Shown here piece after piece: positions 51,481-63,800 of a stretch of DNA of 64,000 bases; the first letter of the stretch is position 1; each line of letters begins with the position of its first letter. The translations under genes were made by a program, and so were the position numbers. A model generated the notes under the pieces. The model saw only the letters and a list, made by a program, of their open reading frames with translations. It was not told the origin of the DNA and did not search any database. Source of the DNA: Camarhynchus parvulus (taxonomy: Eukaryota; Chordata; Aves; Passeriformes; Thraupidae). Location of the stretch: assembly GCF_901933205.1 (NCBI RefSeq), contig NC_044573.1, positions 29,943,493-30,007,492 of the forward strand. Reading direction: 5' to 3'.

Positions 51481-51865
51481 TGTAGGGATGTGCCCCCTGT
51501 TGACAGAGTGACCAAATTATTCTTTGTCTGCTTTAAAAGGCAAAAAGCCCAGAAGTTTCTCTCCTCAATTTGGTATAAAGACACCTCATAGGACCTTTGG
51601 GACTTCACCTCAGACCTGGGGCTGCCTGATTGGACAGAGGTCAAGAAGTGCCACCTAGGTAATTTGCTAGAAAAAGAAGAGAACAAAGGAAATAATCGCT
51701 TTTGTGGAGTGTTTTAGCAGGAGCAAGAACCTCTTGCCCCTGGCTCTGGTTTTCTCTTTAAGAGCTTTGTTATTTTGCTTTTTATTAAACCTTTTTCTGT
51801 TTCCAATACAACCTCAGAAGCCGTCCTGCTAATTTTACGCCATTCCAGGTAGCAGAGCTATCTCA
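51481..51865 (+). mobile_element. probable solo LTR of an endogenous retrovirus
   Basis: This block of about 385 bp has the architecture of a retroviral LTR on the plus strand. It opens with TGTAGGGATG. A TATA box (TATAAAG, 51574-51580) follows, then an R-like region with 'ttaagagctttgttattttgc', a polyadenylation signal (ATTAAA, 51784-51789) and 'gtttccaatacaacc'. It ends near a CA at 51864-51865. No gag, pol or env sequence and no second LTR adjoins it, so it would be a solo LTR. I could not find a clear target-site duplication, and both ends are approximate. The family is not named here. Confidence 0.5.
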
Positions 51866-52689
51866 GGTGTAATGGGTTCCTCTTAGAGCTCATAAGACCT
51901 GGCTCGAAGAGTAACACATTAAGGGTGAGGAAGACAATCCCTTCCTTTAAGCCGAAAAAGCTGTGTGGGCTCAGCTGACCATGTACCAAGACTTGGTTTC
52001 ACCTATGACAGAGCACAGGTGGATATATGGTTCATTTTGAAAAGCCACTAATTTTTCATGGGGAAAAGATATTTTTTAAAATTTCTGAGATGCCATTAGA
52101 GACAAACAGCAGTCCTACCTGCACACTCCTTTTCCCACTTCCCTTTGCAGAGTCAGAGGCTGTTCTTGTTTACAGGTGGCACCTGAGAGAGGCTCTGAGT
52201 GTAGAGTACGTTCAGCCCACATAACTGGTCAGACTTTTCTTCATTCTAATTGATCTGCAATTCTTTTTTTGTATAACTGGGGAAGCAAAATGCCTCTACC
52301 TCAATAAAACTCTGCTTCTCACACTGAGTCCTCCAAGGTTTTAATTTATTGTATGTACTTTGTTCCTGCCCAGGCTTCTCCTCAACACCCCATGATGTCT
52401 GTGTATAAAAATGATCTGTGTTGACACAGGACTGAGTGGGCACTTTGCATTATCAGCTCCAGCATTTGCCTTTGTGCTTTATTTCATGCAATGAAAGCGT
52501 AATTCACAGCAAGGTGATTTCCTGAAAGGTTTTCCACTGACAACTTGTCTAAAAAGAGATGCTGCTTGAGAAGACAGAGAAATGTGTTTCTTCAACCCAT
52601 TCAGCAAAGTTACTGAGGAAATCACTCAAGGCTTTGATATTACTGCTATGGCCTGAGGTGCATGTTGCAGTTCCTGGGCTCCTGGTCCC
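51866..52689. other. anonymous noncoding sequence
   Basis: No gene recognised between the LTR-like block and the tandem array. Confidence 0.4.
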
Positions 52690-53795
52690 ACTGGTATTTC
52701 ATGAAAGAAAACAACATCTTGTTAATTCAATGAGTATTATTTTGGTCAAGTTTGGTCCACTTCACTGCATGTCATGTCATCCTATTCCATTTACTTGTTT
52801 TCACTTCATTTCAGAATTTTAAAAAAATTTTGATTGCCATTTATTTCATTATAATTCCTCTCCTGTGTGTTCTGTTCACTTCATTCCCTGATTTCAAGAT
52901 CATATTTCCTTTCATGAAATGAAATGAAATCTTGCTATTTCTGTAAGTATTATTTCTGTGAGTTTCAGTGCATTGCACTGCACTTCATGTCACCCCAGTC
53001 CATTTAATTATTTTAATTACATGCAATATTTTTCTTCTTAATTTTTTAAATTGCATTTCATTTCATCATAACTTCTCCTCTGTCTGTTCATTTAATTTTG
53101 TTCCCCAATTTTAGGATTTCAATGAATGTAATTTCAGCAATATTTGAAACTTTTAACTGCATCTCATGACATCCCATTCCATTTAAATGTTTTCACTTCA
53201 TTTCAAAATTTTCTTTTTTTCTTTTTGATTGCATTTCATCGTAATTTCTGTCCTATGTGTTTGGTTCAATTTGTTCCCTGATTTTGAGATTTGATTTCCT
53301 TTCATGAAATGAAGAATCTTCATTTCATGAAAGGAAATGAAATCTTAAAATCAGGGAACAAACTGAAATGAACGGACTGGACAGGACATATATTAGAAGG
53401 AAATGCAACTAACAAAGGAAATGAAATCTTGTAAATTCAATGAGTATCACTGTAGCCAGTTTTGGTCCGTTTCACTGCACTTCATGTCATCCCATTCCAT
53501 TTAGTTGTTTTCACTTAATTTCAGAATTTTTGGGTGTTTTTCAATTGCAATTCATTTCATCACAATACACCTCCTGTCTGTTCATTTCACTTTGCTCCTT
53601 GATTTCGAGATTTCATTAAGTATCATTTGGGTAATTTACGATCCTTTCATTTCAACTCATGTCATCCCATTCCATCTAAGCAGTTTTACTTAATTTCATA
53701 TTTTTTTAAATTGGAATTTATTTCATCATAATCCCTCCTCTGTCTGTTCATCTCACTTCATTCCCTGATTTTGAGATTTCAATTTTTTTCATGAA
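52690..53795. repeat. degenerate tandem array of ~175-215-bp units
   Basis: A recurring unit contains, in order: 'cttcatgtcatcccattccatttaa', 'ttttcacttcatttcagaatttt', 'gattgcatttcatttcatcata', 'ctcctctgtctgttcatttcac', 'ttccctgattttgagatttc', then 'tttcctttcatgaaatgaaatc', 'gtaaattcaatgagtatt' and 'agtttggtccgtttcactgca'. The anchor TCATCCCATTCCATTTA recurs at about 52777, 52990, 53169, 53487 and 53662, giving spacings of 213, 179, 318 and 175 bp. The long third interval contains an inverted segment. Units are rich in TTTCAT/TTTCATTTCAT words. I know of no named satellite with this unit. Confidence 0.85.
53228..53410. repeat. large imperfect inverted repeat within the array
   Basis: The sequence is palindromic around position 53316. 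The left arm (about 53228-53315) and the right arm (about 53317-53410) are reverse complements over roughly 90 bp with scattered mismatches. The inner 20 bp or so are nearly exact, with CATTTCATGAAAGGAAAT in the right arm. The loop is a single base. Confidence 0.85.
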
Positions 53796-54439
53796 TCTTA
53801 ACTGGGGCAGGGAACTACCCTTCTTTTCATGGTTCTGGGAGCTGCGGCAGTATGCTGCAAAGTTTCACCTGAGCTCTCTGAGATCAACACCAGCCTCTGA
53901 CCCGCCCTGCCTTTCCTGCAGCCTATCTCCTACCTGTGCACACCAGGCTCGCTGGTCCTCACCAGCCCACGTCGTGCCACCCAAAGCAGGGACGTGCTTG
54001 TTGTGCACTGCTCTCTCTTCTGCAGCAGCAGAGTCTTTCCACTGCGGCTGGCTGAGCGGTTTTTAATTATCCTCCTTGGACTTTTGTGCGCCATAATCAA
54101 CAGTTAATTGCAAACAATCAGACAAATTGGTGATCTAGGGAAATAGGGAAGAGTGACTGAGGGGAGCAGGGACTAAAGCAGGAGCTGACTCCAGCGATGG
54201 ACATGGCTGATGGCAAACAGCTGTTTGGAGTAGCGGGGGCTCAGTGGAAGAGGAGCTGCCATGAAAGCCAAAGCATCTCTTCTTTCCTCTGTCCCTGAAG
54301 CAACTTCACTTCCCAACTCACTTCTGGCACATCACCTCCCTTGTAAGACAATACAGCTTGGTTTTGCTGGCAGCACTGTTAGGTCCCACTAGTCTGTGGA
54401 AAAAAACAACACACTGGAGGATGGCAAACAAGGAGACTT
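53796..54439. other. anonymous noncoding sequence
   Basis: No gene recognised. A frame at 53791-54066 continues into GC-richer text, but it opens inside the tandem array and has no motif. Confidence 0.4.
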
Positions 54440-54600
54440 AAAAGTCACAGCACCAAACCTTATAGAGTTTGAGAAGTGTTTGGACAATGCTTCCAGGCAC
54501 ATGGTGTGATTCTTGGGGCTGTCCTGTGCGGGGCCAGGAGCGGGACTTCAGTAACACTTGTGGGTCTCTTCCCACTCAGGATGGTCTATGATTGTATTAC
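54440..54600 (+). mobile_element. CR1 retroposon tail, 5'-truncated
   Basis: The text 'ggggctgtcctgtgcggggccaggagcgggac' and 'cttgtgggtctcttcccactcagg' are standard CR1 tail phrases. They are followed by a mutated terminus, ATGGTCTATGATTGTATTAC. It appears to belong to a different CR1 subfamily from the copies at 7.0 and 20.8 kb, which lack the 'gggccagga' phrase. It is noncoding. Confidence 0.85.
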
Positions 54601-54899
54601 AAGCTAGCAGCAATGCTGCTATGTTCCCTGTAGTTATCCAGAGGTTCCCTACATCTCAGAAGAGTCCTGCGGGCTGGAGGTGAGCTCCAGGAAGGTGAAG
54701 GCCTTGAAGAGGAGGCCCCAGCAAGCGGCACAATCCCAGTCACAGAACAAGAGAGATACAAAACCGACACAAGCACAGGAAAGAGCTCCTGGGCCTAAAG
54801 CTGGTATTTTATCCCCAGTGCACAAGGGCTGCCATGTTTTAGGTTATTTACAGTTCCACGCCACCATTAGCAACGAAAGGTGACCGAGGGGTTTGCGTC

Positions 54900-55400
54900 C
54901 GTTCAATTTGCAGCACTTTCCGGTTGCCATATTCGTGGGCGGGGTGGGTTATTTCTTCTTTTAATTAGTGAGGGAGCGCTCCCTTCTAAAATGACGGCGG
55001 CTTTTTCAGCGGACGGCGGTTCGGTGCCCTGAGGGCGGCCTGTGGGGCCGGCGCTGTCCCGCCCTTGGCCCGGCGGGCAGGGCGGCGGCGGGAGCGGCGC
55101 CGCGCCGGCCGGCAGGGGGCAGCACTGCCCGTCCCCGGGCCGCGCTCCCGGCGCTCCCTGAACGCCGGCCCCGCTCCCGCTCCCTGCCCTTGCGCTGCTC
55201 TCCCGGCGCCTGAAATATTAATTAAGGGAAGGGGAAAGGGGAAGAAAAAAAAACCCCACCAAACCCAACCTTTTACAATGCGCCACTATATTAAACTTAC
55301 AGCGCTATAAATCGGCACCGTAAAACTGTAACTCAGGGGCTGGGTGTTAGACAAACCTGACACGGTGCTGGGGGAACGGCAGAGATCTTAACAAACTGCA
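54900..55400. promoter_or_regulatory. CpG island, probable promoter or regulatory hub
   Basis: This is the only CpG-dense segment of the window, with its core at about 54985-55215. Visible motifs are an ETS-like TTTCCGG (54918-54924), a GC box GGGCGGGG (54938-54945), the 14-bp palindrome AGGGAGCGCTCCCT (54971-54984), a YY1-like AAAATGACGGCGG (about 54989-55001) and a CTCF-like site (55109-55120). A TATA-like GCTATAAATC lies at 55304-55313. A donor-like GTAAGT on the minus strand sits at 55295-55300. Islands of this type usually mark promoters, but I cannot identify the transcript or its direction. The frame across the core (55065-55310) opens with TTG and translates to Arg/Ala/Pro-rich text, so it is not a credible protein. 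Confidence 0.65.
55106..55124 (+). promoter_or_regulatory. CTCF-like binding motif
   Basis: CCGGCAGGGGGC at 55109-55120 matches the core consensus CCASYAGRKGGC at 11 of 12 positions, with forward orientation on the plus strand. GGCC precedes the AGGGGGC core in the usual way. GC-rich islands produce near matches by chance, but this one is close. Confidence 0.55.
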
Positions 55401-58000
55401 TCATATACAAGTTTCTGCAATGTACATAAAACTTACTATTTTGTGCCCCTATTAGCTGGTTTTTACAACGTTTTCAGGGACCAAAAAATAAAAACGGCAA
55501 GCAATGGAAACAAGCAAATCAATTCAGAAAAATAAAGTTGACGTGAGCTTGCATCCAAGAAGTGAGTGATGGCTCAGCCTGTTTTATTTGTTTGTTTGCC
55601 TGTCTTAGGTGGTTTGAGAAATCTGGGTTAATTTAAAAATATTTTCCTTCCAGTTTCTTTCATTGCTTTGCTTCCCGCAGGTCAGGATAGACGCTGCTAG
55701 ATAATGAAGACACAGTAAAATTGGTTATTCTTGAATATATTTAAAGTCTGATCTCCAGATTTCGTCACCTCAAATGAAAATCAGCTGATTTGATCCCTGC
55801 TGCTTTTCTATGATCAAAGATGATCTCAAAGGGTGTATTCTCGTCATCTCTCACCCCCTCCCGCAGTGGAAAAAAAATATTCTCCTGGTTTGTCCATTTG
55901 TTTTGACCTTCAAAGCCTTATCTCCTGTCTTTCTCCTCTTCACTAGAGGAACCCTAACAAGAACTTTTGAGACCATAAATAGTCATGTCATTGTAAAGCA
56001 GTAACATGGGCCGCAGCTCTCCTTCCTTGGGAAAGTTGAGCAAGGGTGTGCAGCTTGTTAGCCTCCTTTCTGAGAGAGGGAAGGGAGAGCTGCACTTCAT
56101 TTTGAAGTTTCATGCAACATCACAAATCAGGTTCCTTGGCAAAGAGGGGAAGCAAAAACCAAATATGCTGAAGTGAATAACTACCTTGAGTGAAGAGAAT
56201 CCTTTAATGTGAGCACAGTGTAGGTAATGCAGTATTTATTTACCGCAGAAAAACTGTAAAGAGCACAGCATTGATTTCTTGGTTTTTCTTTTTCAGGTTG
56301 GTTTCACGGGGCTTGGTCTGTTGGGAGGATTTTCTGAGATGCATCTGAGTAACTCATAGCTGGATGGCTCCAGCTCTGACCCCCTGACCTGAGTGAGGTT
56401 TGCCACTCGCCGTGTTCCTGGAATGACACAGGGCTCTGGCTGGAGTCAGGCCAGGACATTAGATGAAACTGCTTTTGTGGCACTTCTGCATTTAATACAT
56501 AGAGGACAGATTTCCCACTGTATCTCTCTGCAGCATTTGACTCTGTTGAACATGACACTCTTCATGTCCCTGCTGGGGAGGGGCTTTGCAGACTGGTGGT
56601 AATGGTTCAGTGGAACATACTCACTTATTAGAGATGAAAACATATGCCACTACTACTAATGCCTGGATGTGGTGCTGTCCCACTAAGACCTATGCTTTTC
56701 CCCTTTTTTGCTGACCCAGTTGAACACAAAGTCATTGGGGTGTGAGAGACATTGCTGAAGCCCAGAACACTTCAATAGCTCATGCTGGTTGTGCCATTCC
56801 TTTCTGTCATGTTTTAAGATAATACATAGTCAAGTTCAAAGTTTCAGTCCTTGAGAACCTTAGTAGTCTGGATCAAAGTATCTAAAAAAGTAACCTTATT
56901 AGCACCATCCGATTTATATGAAAGTCTTGCCCTTTTCCATTGCAGCAAAAGGGAAGAAGTGGCCCTCTGATACCTTCCTCCAGTAGATTTAAGCATTGCC
57001 CAGTGTCTCTCTGACATGTGGGAAAAAATAATCTTACCTGAGACTAGCACTTCTCTTACTGGGATTACCAGCATGTGCAGATTCCCTTGCTCTTCACATG
57101 AACAGGGAATGTTCACTGCCTCTGGAACATGTGTCCCTCCAGACAAGCACAGGGCAACACAGTGTTTCACCAACAGAATGGCGACTGGCTCCTTGGAACG
57201 GTGCCAGGAACACCTGGTTATCTGTGCAGTCTGTAATGTCTCTCCCGCAGCCTTTCCATGCACATTCCCCACATACATAATGCTTATCTTTAATTTTCTG
57301 TGTGCCCAAACCATACAATTTCTAAAGAGGGTTAAAAATATCAAATGAATTCAGAAGACAGAGGTGAAAAGGATCATTCTGAGATATTCACAGGGTTGGT
57401 AGTAGTAACAAGAAAGACAGTTTCTGTCTTTTTTTGATACTGAAGTTAATTGCAGGCATCTAGGGTTTAAAGACCTTGTGTTATTGATGGGGGTGTGTTA
57501 GTAAAAGGAGGGACTCTAACATTAAACTGAAATTTAGCATGTACAGTAGGTTGTCAAGAGAAAAAATAAGAACAAAGGAGACTGCTATTATCTTTTATTA
57601 TTATCTTATAATTCCCCCCCATTTTCCTTCTGCATGCTCTCCCTCTGTCAGCCTTCTCTCTTTCAATAATTACAATTATCAACTTACAATGATAACAGAA
57701 ATAATCTCCTGCAAGATAAGTAAATAAACCACATGTTATCTGTACTGAACTGTGCTTACTTACAGTAGGTACATCACTTATGGAAAAGCCAATAAAATTT
57801 TAATTAAAAAAGCATGTATGTTGTCAGTTAAGATGCAAAGAAGGTGTGCAAACACATTCAAATTGGTCCATAAATTGCTTGGTATTTGATAGAACAGGAA
57901 GGAGGGCAAACCCACCCCAAAGAGAACAAAACAAAACCGAAGGCCACCAGGTCTGAGGAGCTCTATTTATGTTGTTCTATACAGAGCACTGATTGCTTGG
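55401..58000. other. anonymous noncoding sequence
   Basis: No gene or repeat recognised. The 166-codon minus-strand frame at 56844-57344 is the longest in the window, but it begins with TTG and shows no domain. Confidence 0.45.
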
Positions 58001-60800
58001 GAATTCAAAAGCAGGGGGAGGGGAAAATCCTCCCTTGAGCAACGATCACATCCACCCACCTCCACCAGCGCTGGGAGCGAGTGAGCAGAAGTTAATTAAA
58101 GATTTTGCATCTCCCCACTGCAGCGCTGTATTGATAGGTCTGGATGCTGAGATAAACTGCAGCTCTCCCACACTGTATCACTAATGCGCCTCCAACCTTG
58201 CCCTGGAGCAGCACCTCGGGGGATCAGATGTTTGGTTTCCCTGGTGTGCTTGGGGCTTGGCCTTTCTGCTAGGACTGGAACTAGGAGGACTGGTGAATGC
58301 CAGCCCATAGGTAGGTGCATGTCTCAGAGGAGCAGGGCTGTAGGTAATTACCCAGTCATGAGTCACCGTGGCTTCAGAGGATTCCAGTCCTCTGTTAGTT
58401 GTTTGCTCTAAGCATAGGAAGACTGTTTCACATGAAGGCTACTTGGCATAGAAGAATTTCTGTACTGTGAATGTGAAACAGTTCTCAGGTGACTAAAGCA
58501 GAAGGTTTGGTGGAGACAATTATGACATGAAGGAAGTCCTCAACACCACTCAATGCCCTGAGTTTGTCCTGCTCCTCCGAGTCTTTCTTTTTGTGGGTCT
58601 GGTGTGAATGCTGGCATGGTCTTTTCATGACCTCTGTGCTCCTATGGCACGCTGGGAATGGTGGCGTCAGGGGTATCTTTGAAGATAGAAGTGCATGTCC
58701 TTCACCCAGGTTTTTTCTCTGAGCTCTTGCTGCAGGGCATGTCCAGGAGGAAATTTTGGCAGCGATATCGTCAGCATGGATCAACAGTTGTGCTTTGCAC
58801 TGTTCTCACCGGGTGAGTGAGCAACCACTCCTAGGGTTGCATTTAGGGCAGAGAAGGCCTATTTGATATAGCATGATATGTGAAGATGTCCCAACACAGT
58901 GTCTGAAACTCCTTCCCCTTGGTTCAACCCTCAGCTTCAGCTGTAATGGGCAGATATTGTTTGCACAGGCTGCCCAGGAGAGCCCTTGCATGTGGAGAAA
59001 AGCAAGGCTGGGAGGTGGAAGGACCTATTTCCTCGGGGAGCACATTGCTGTGGTACACCTGCTATTGCAGGATACTGAGTTTTGAGGCTATTGCGGAGAG
59101 ACAATGCTTACATTTAAAGAGATCTATGGGCTGTACCTAATGACAGAACCACAGCAGCCTGTGGCAAGGCAGGACAGCTAGAACCCACCTCCTTTTGGGC
59201 TGGAAAATAAGACAAGGGTATTAAAATGTATGACCAGGGTTAGAGAGATAAGGTCAGTAAGAAGGCCAAAGTTAAAACATCAGACTTACATATTCCCAGA
59301 GCTGTGCTTAACATGAGTCTCAGCCAAAGAAATTGATGTTAATCACGTACTAACCCCTTTTATCTGAAGATCTCAAAATGTTTTATGTCCCGATTTGCTT
59401 TCTCTATGCAGCTCTATTGAAGGCTATTGGTCTTTCTTGGGGGAAAAGTGCAGGCTGCTCCATGCTGTACTGTCTGTGTCACCTTCAGGGCCCCACAGAG
59501 TGGAGATGGCTGGGGTTAGTCACCACACTCACTGGGGATGAGCTGGGTGATTGTGCTACAGGAAAGCAGATGCCATTGAGGGAAAGTGTAGGAAGATGGC
59601 TGGGTATGGATTGAGATGATTTAGTGTAAGAGGTGGTTCATGTGACAGGATGGAAGTTGTACCTGCTTTAAGGGGTATCAGGATGCAATGGGATCCATAC
59701 AGGGAAGTGACAGGAGGAAACGAGGCAGATGGATTGGCCCTCTTTGGGGAGGGCTGGACAGACAAGTTGGTCAAGAAGAAAACCAAAGCTCTTCCTTGTT
59801 GATTTCCTTCAGAGAGAACATTTTTGAGCCACAACCATGGGCCAGAGGGTCTCTGTCTCATTAGTGCTTTCTCTAACGATAAAGCGAGGCACCCTCTGAC
59901 ATCCCGAAAGTCATGGCTGTTAGCCACAAGTAGACAATTGTAAACTGCTCAGAACAATCTCCAAAACCAAAATGGAGAGACAGGTACAAGACTGAAGCAA
60001 CTGCTCAGTGGCAAAGCAGGGAGGAGCATGGTACTGCCAGCTGCCACTGGGAATTGCCATGGGCTCACTCTGAGTCCCATACAGGAGGTTTGCTTTGGGC
60101 ATTCTCAGGGAAACCTCTGGAACCTATGACCTTCCTGCAAGCTCTTGCATGAGGACACCGTATGAAATGGGGGCAGTTTCCCCTACAGCAGCCAGTGACT
60201 GGCAGCTCTGGCTTTTTTTTTCCTCTCTCCATTTTTGATTACAGAACTGCTCTGTTATTCTAGCAGGTCTGAAATTAGATACAGGTGCAAATTAACTAAG
60301 TCACAAGTGCATTACATTTGGTAATTTTTCTGTCAAGAGTCATGCTGAAGGGTTGCAGAGAATAATAAGAGCAGCCGAGAGCCAAGTGGCTGGTCCAGGT
60401 GTGCCCGGCTGCTGAGTGTGCTTCCCTGGCAGTGGTTTGAGGCACGGGGTCTGTTTTCACAACATAGGCTGCAAAATCACCTGCTTCCTAATAGTTTTCT
60501 ATCTCTGATTTTTGTCTGCTATTCCTCTCTTCTGGTTGCAACTGTCTTTGAGTACTCAGCCCCCTGATTTCAGAGCTGCAGTTGTCATGGCTATGTTGTG
60601 TTCCTGGGATTTCAGAAAGAGAGTAGAGCAAAAGCCTGGATCCTCCTCCTCCTCTTTTTTCTTACAGTGTAGGCCCTGTGTATTTTCCAGAATAAGGGAG
60701 AAAGTCTGTCAGTCTGCCCAGCTGTGACAGGTAGGTGAAGGAATCCAGCTCCATCTGCCACCAAAGAGGTGCACAAGCATCTGCTGCTCCTCCTCAACAC
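58001..60800. other. anonymous noncoding sequence
   Basis: No gene recognised. A compact stretch at about 58070-58170, with GTTAATTAAAGATTTTGCAT and two AGCGCTG words, reads like unique regulatory DNA, but function is unproven. Confidence 0.4.
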
Positions 60801-63800
60801 CATGGCCTTCTCTCTGCAGCTTGCAAGAGAGCAATGGTTGCGGGGGCAACTTCCAAGCAGCAGAGCTAATCCAACCAGTTGTCATAAAGCAACCATCAGA
60901 CACTGTCTAAGGAGGTGTGAGTATCTTGTGTAGAGCACAGCACAACTAACTGAAGTGAGGTGGTTGGCAGAGGACAATGAAACAGTGAGAGAACGTGTGA
61001 AAGTGTTATTCTGCTCACAGATGCAGAGTGCTCATTTTGTGGAGGGGCCATTTCTGGCTCCCTGTGACAACTTGCTATTCATTTCAATTCCAAAGATGCC
61101 GAGATTTGAGCACAGGAGCTGAGATGAGTCTCAGTACTAGCTGCACTCTGTGAAAACTTTCTGCCCTGATGTGCAATAAAGGTCCAAGAGAGATTATGAG
61201 GTGCCTGAGCCAGGGAGCTGAGCTCCTTTCTACAACTCCTCAGATGAAGCTGTGCATTTATCTGTCAAATCGAAGTTGCAGTGTGCTGGCAGGTCAGCAT
61301 GTGGATAAAGCTAGTCCTGCTGCTGTCTCACAGATAAGTGGAAAGCTTCATTCACCAAGCAGTTAATCTGGAGGGTTTTCACTGGTGCAAAATCCATACT
61401 ATTTATTTAAATATTAAATGAATGGTTCTATGCAAATTTGCAAATTAGTTAATGACATAATTGCATCAAATGATAATATACTGCTGCACAAAGCTGGCAT
61501 GAAACCGTTTCAGGCCTGGATTTCCATTTGTTGTGGCATTCAGACAACTCCTCATCCAAGTGGAGCCCAGCTCTTTGCCTCTGCTGGGGTCGTGCATGTG
61601 GCTGAGACAGGGCTTCACCTCCCTCGCTTCCCTGAGGGCTGCTGCAGTACAAGGAATATTGCTTATAGCCTTGCAGGGCATACTGTAAATATCTTCCCCA
61701 TTTGGCTCCTTATTTTGATATATGGGGAAATTGGCTTCAATTTTGGTCACTTTTTCTTCAAAAATCATATGTTTTGTAACTGAAAAAATAGGTCAGCAGT
61801 TGCAGACCTAATTTCAGAAAGATTTTCTTGGAAGTATCAAAAGTAAACATGTGCTCTTAGTGCACAGTGACTGTGAACTGCTTATACTGTTTCCCTCTGT
61901 ACTAAGGTCTTCCCTTTCCAGCTTATGTAGTCAAAGCTGCCTTCCAGGAATGGCTCTGGACACAACCATCCAAGCAGCTGCTCTGGGTGAGACCCAAAAG
62001 CTATTTCACTCAGAATGCACTGTCTGGCAGCAGCAATGGCCTGGAGAAGAGCACCAGAAATAAGCCACTAGACAATGAAGCTTCCCTGGTGTGCTCTCCT
62101 TGGCTGCCTGTGGGCTGCAGTCCTGTGACCTCCTGAGCCAGAGGTGGCACTGAGGGGCTGTGACAAACTGGTTCTCATGCATATCCTATGTTATGCCCCA
62201 TTTGTCTTTTGAAATAACTTTATTTTATCCTTTTGCCCTTCCAAAAGCCTTCCTTATCCCAGTAGATTTTAGTGGATTTATGAAATATTCCTGCTTCTTT
62301 CTTCTTAGTGTTAAATTGCTCTCTAAAACATTTTAGTTGTAGCATATGTAGGATATGGAAACTTTTGAGGATTAGAGAACATTATAGAGAGCAGCTAGGC
62401 ACCACTAATGCTGGGATCCACCCATAACTCCATGACGCACAAAGGAATCACAATTCTCATGTGTCTTTTAGAAATCAGAACAGTAGCAATCCTCTTTCAT
62501 GGGCGGAAGGGGTGTGCTTCATAGACACAGGAAAACACAGGAAGTTTGGCAAACAGTCACTGAACTTGATTAGTCCATTCCAGCTCCATGTGGACACCCC
62601 CAGTTAGGCCTCAGCTCTCCTGAATAGTAAAACTGCAAAGGTTTCTTGCGTCACCCCACTTTTGTTTGGAAAAGTGGTTGTGTGTGTCAGGATGAAAGGG
62701 AGCAGGGGCAAGTGGTACAGAGAGTGGTAAAAGTGTGTAGTAAAGAAATAATAGCTACAAGCTTTTGCATGGGTACACCCTGGTCTTGCTAATGCCTCTG
62801 GAGCTGGTCCTTTTCCCACTATAATTCTGCTTTCTGAATCAGCCTTACAGGGCCCCTCCCTCCCCCAGAATCCCCTGGCCCCTGTTTATTAGCAGAGAAA
62901 TGCCTCTGAGCAAACTAAGCTCATTCTCTACCCAACGTCCTGGTTCCTGTCTTCAAAGCTGCAGCATTTCTAATCTGTTTTCACTTCTGTCCCTGATTCC
63001 ACTGGGGCTCTTGGCTAATCACCCAAACTGTTTTGTAACCTTGCCAGCTCTGTCCATGCTGATAGCCTTGCAGCCCTCGCTGACTCATACCCACTTCTCA
63101 CAACTCTGGCTCAAAATTGAAAGGTTAATCCTCCAAACCCTTCAGTGGTCACACCTCCTCTTGAGAAACACCTTTTCAGGCCATTCTCCACTGTACTATC
63201 ACAGTGCTAGGAAGAATGTAGAGAGATGCCCTTTTAAGATAGTGGCATTAAACCTTAGGTCTAAATTCATTTTACATGACACAGATTTTGTTACTGCTCT
63301 AGCAGAATTTTCCTATTGATTTCTCTGAAGCATCTCAAGGCATTCTTACAAAAAGATTTACAAAGGTGAAAGAGTGGAAAGTTTTCTTGACCTTTCTGAC
63401 CATTGCTCTCCTCTGAGCGTGCTCTCTCTAGGTAACTAGTCACTAGGACACACTCATCTGGCCAAAAGGTCTCTTAAATTGTGTACAGCACTTATACCAT
63501 TCTAAATGATTGTGTTTTTCCTGGGGACATGATCTACTGGAGCCAGAGTTTGGGTCACTGGCCTTTGTTGCAAACTGACAGTCTTAATGGCCTTGTTCCC
63601 AGTAAAGAGTGTCTTGGTGCTAAAGTGAATGGATTATAACCCCGTGACACTGCAATTACACAAATATTTAAACTACCTCTTATTCTAGAAAGAGAAACAT
63701 TTACTACCTATCCATTCTCTTTTTATGACAATGTTTTCACAATTTTAATATAGCACCGATTAAATAAAACTGCTCCTTGGCTGTAGGCCAGTAATGAACT

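Noticed and set aside
55065..55310. Arg/Ala/Pro-rich frame across the CpG island
   Set aside because: It starts with TTG, and its composition is dictated by GC-rich sequence. It is a CpG-island artefact.
56844..57344. Longest open frame (166 codons, minus strand)
   Set aside because: It begins with TTG, has no recognisable domain, and overlaps other frames on the plus strand. Frames of this length are expected by chance in 64 kb.
62900..63319. 139-codon ATG-initiated plus-strand frame
   Set aside because: The translation is Leu/Ser-rich without any domain or signal, as expected from pyrimidine-rich noncoding DNA.
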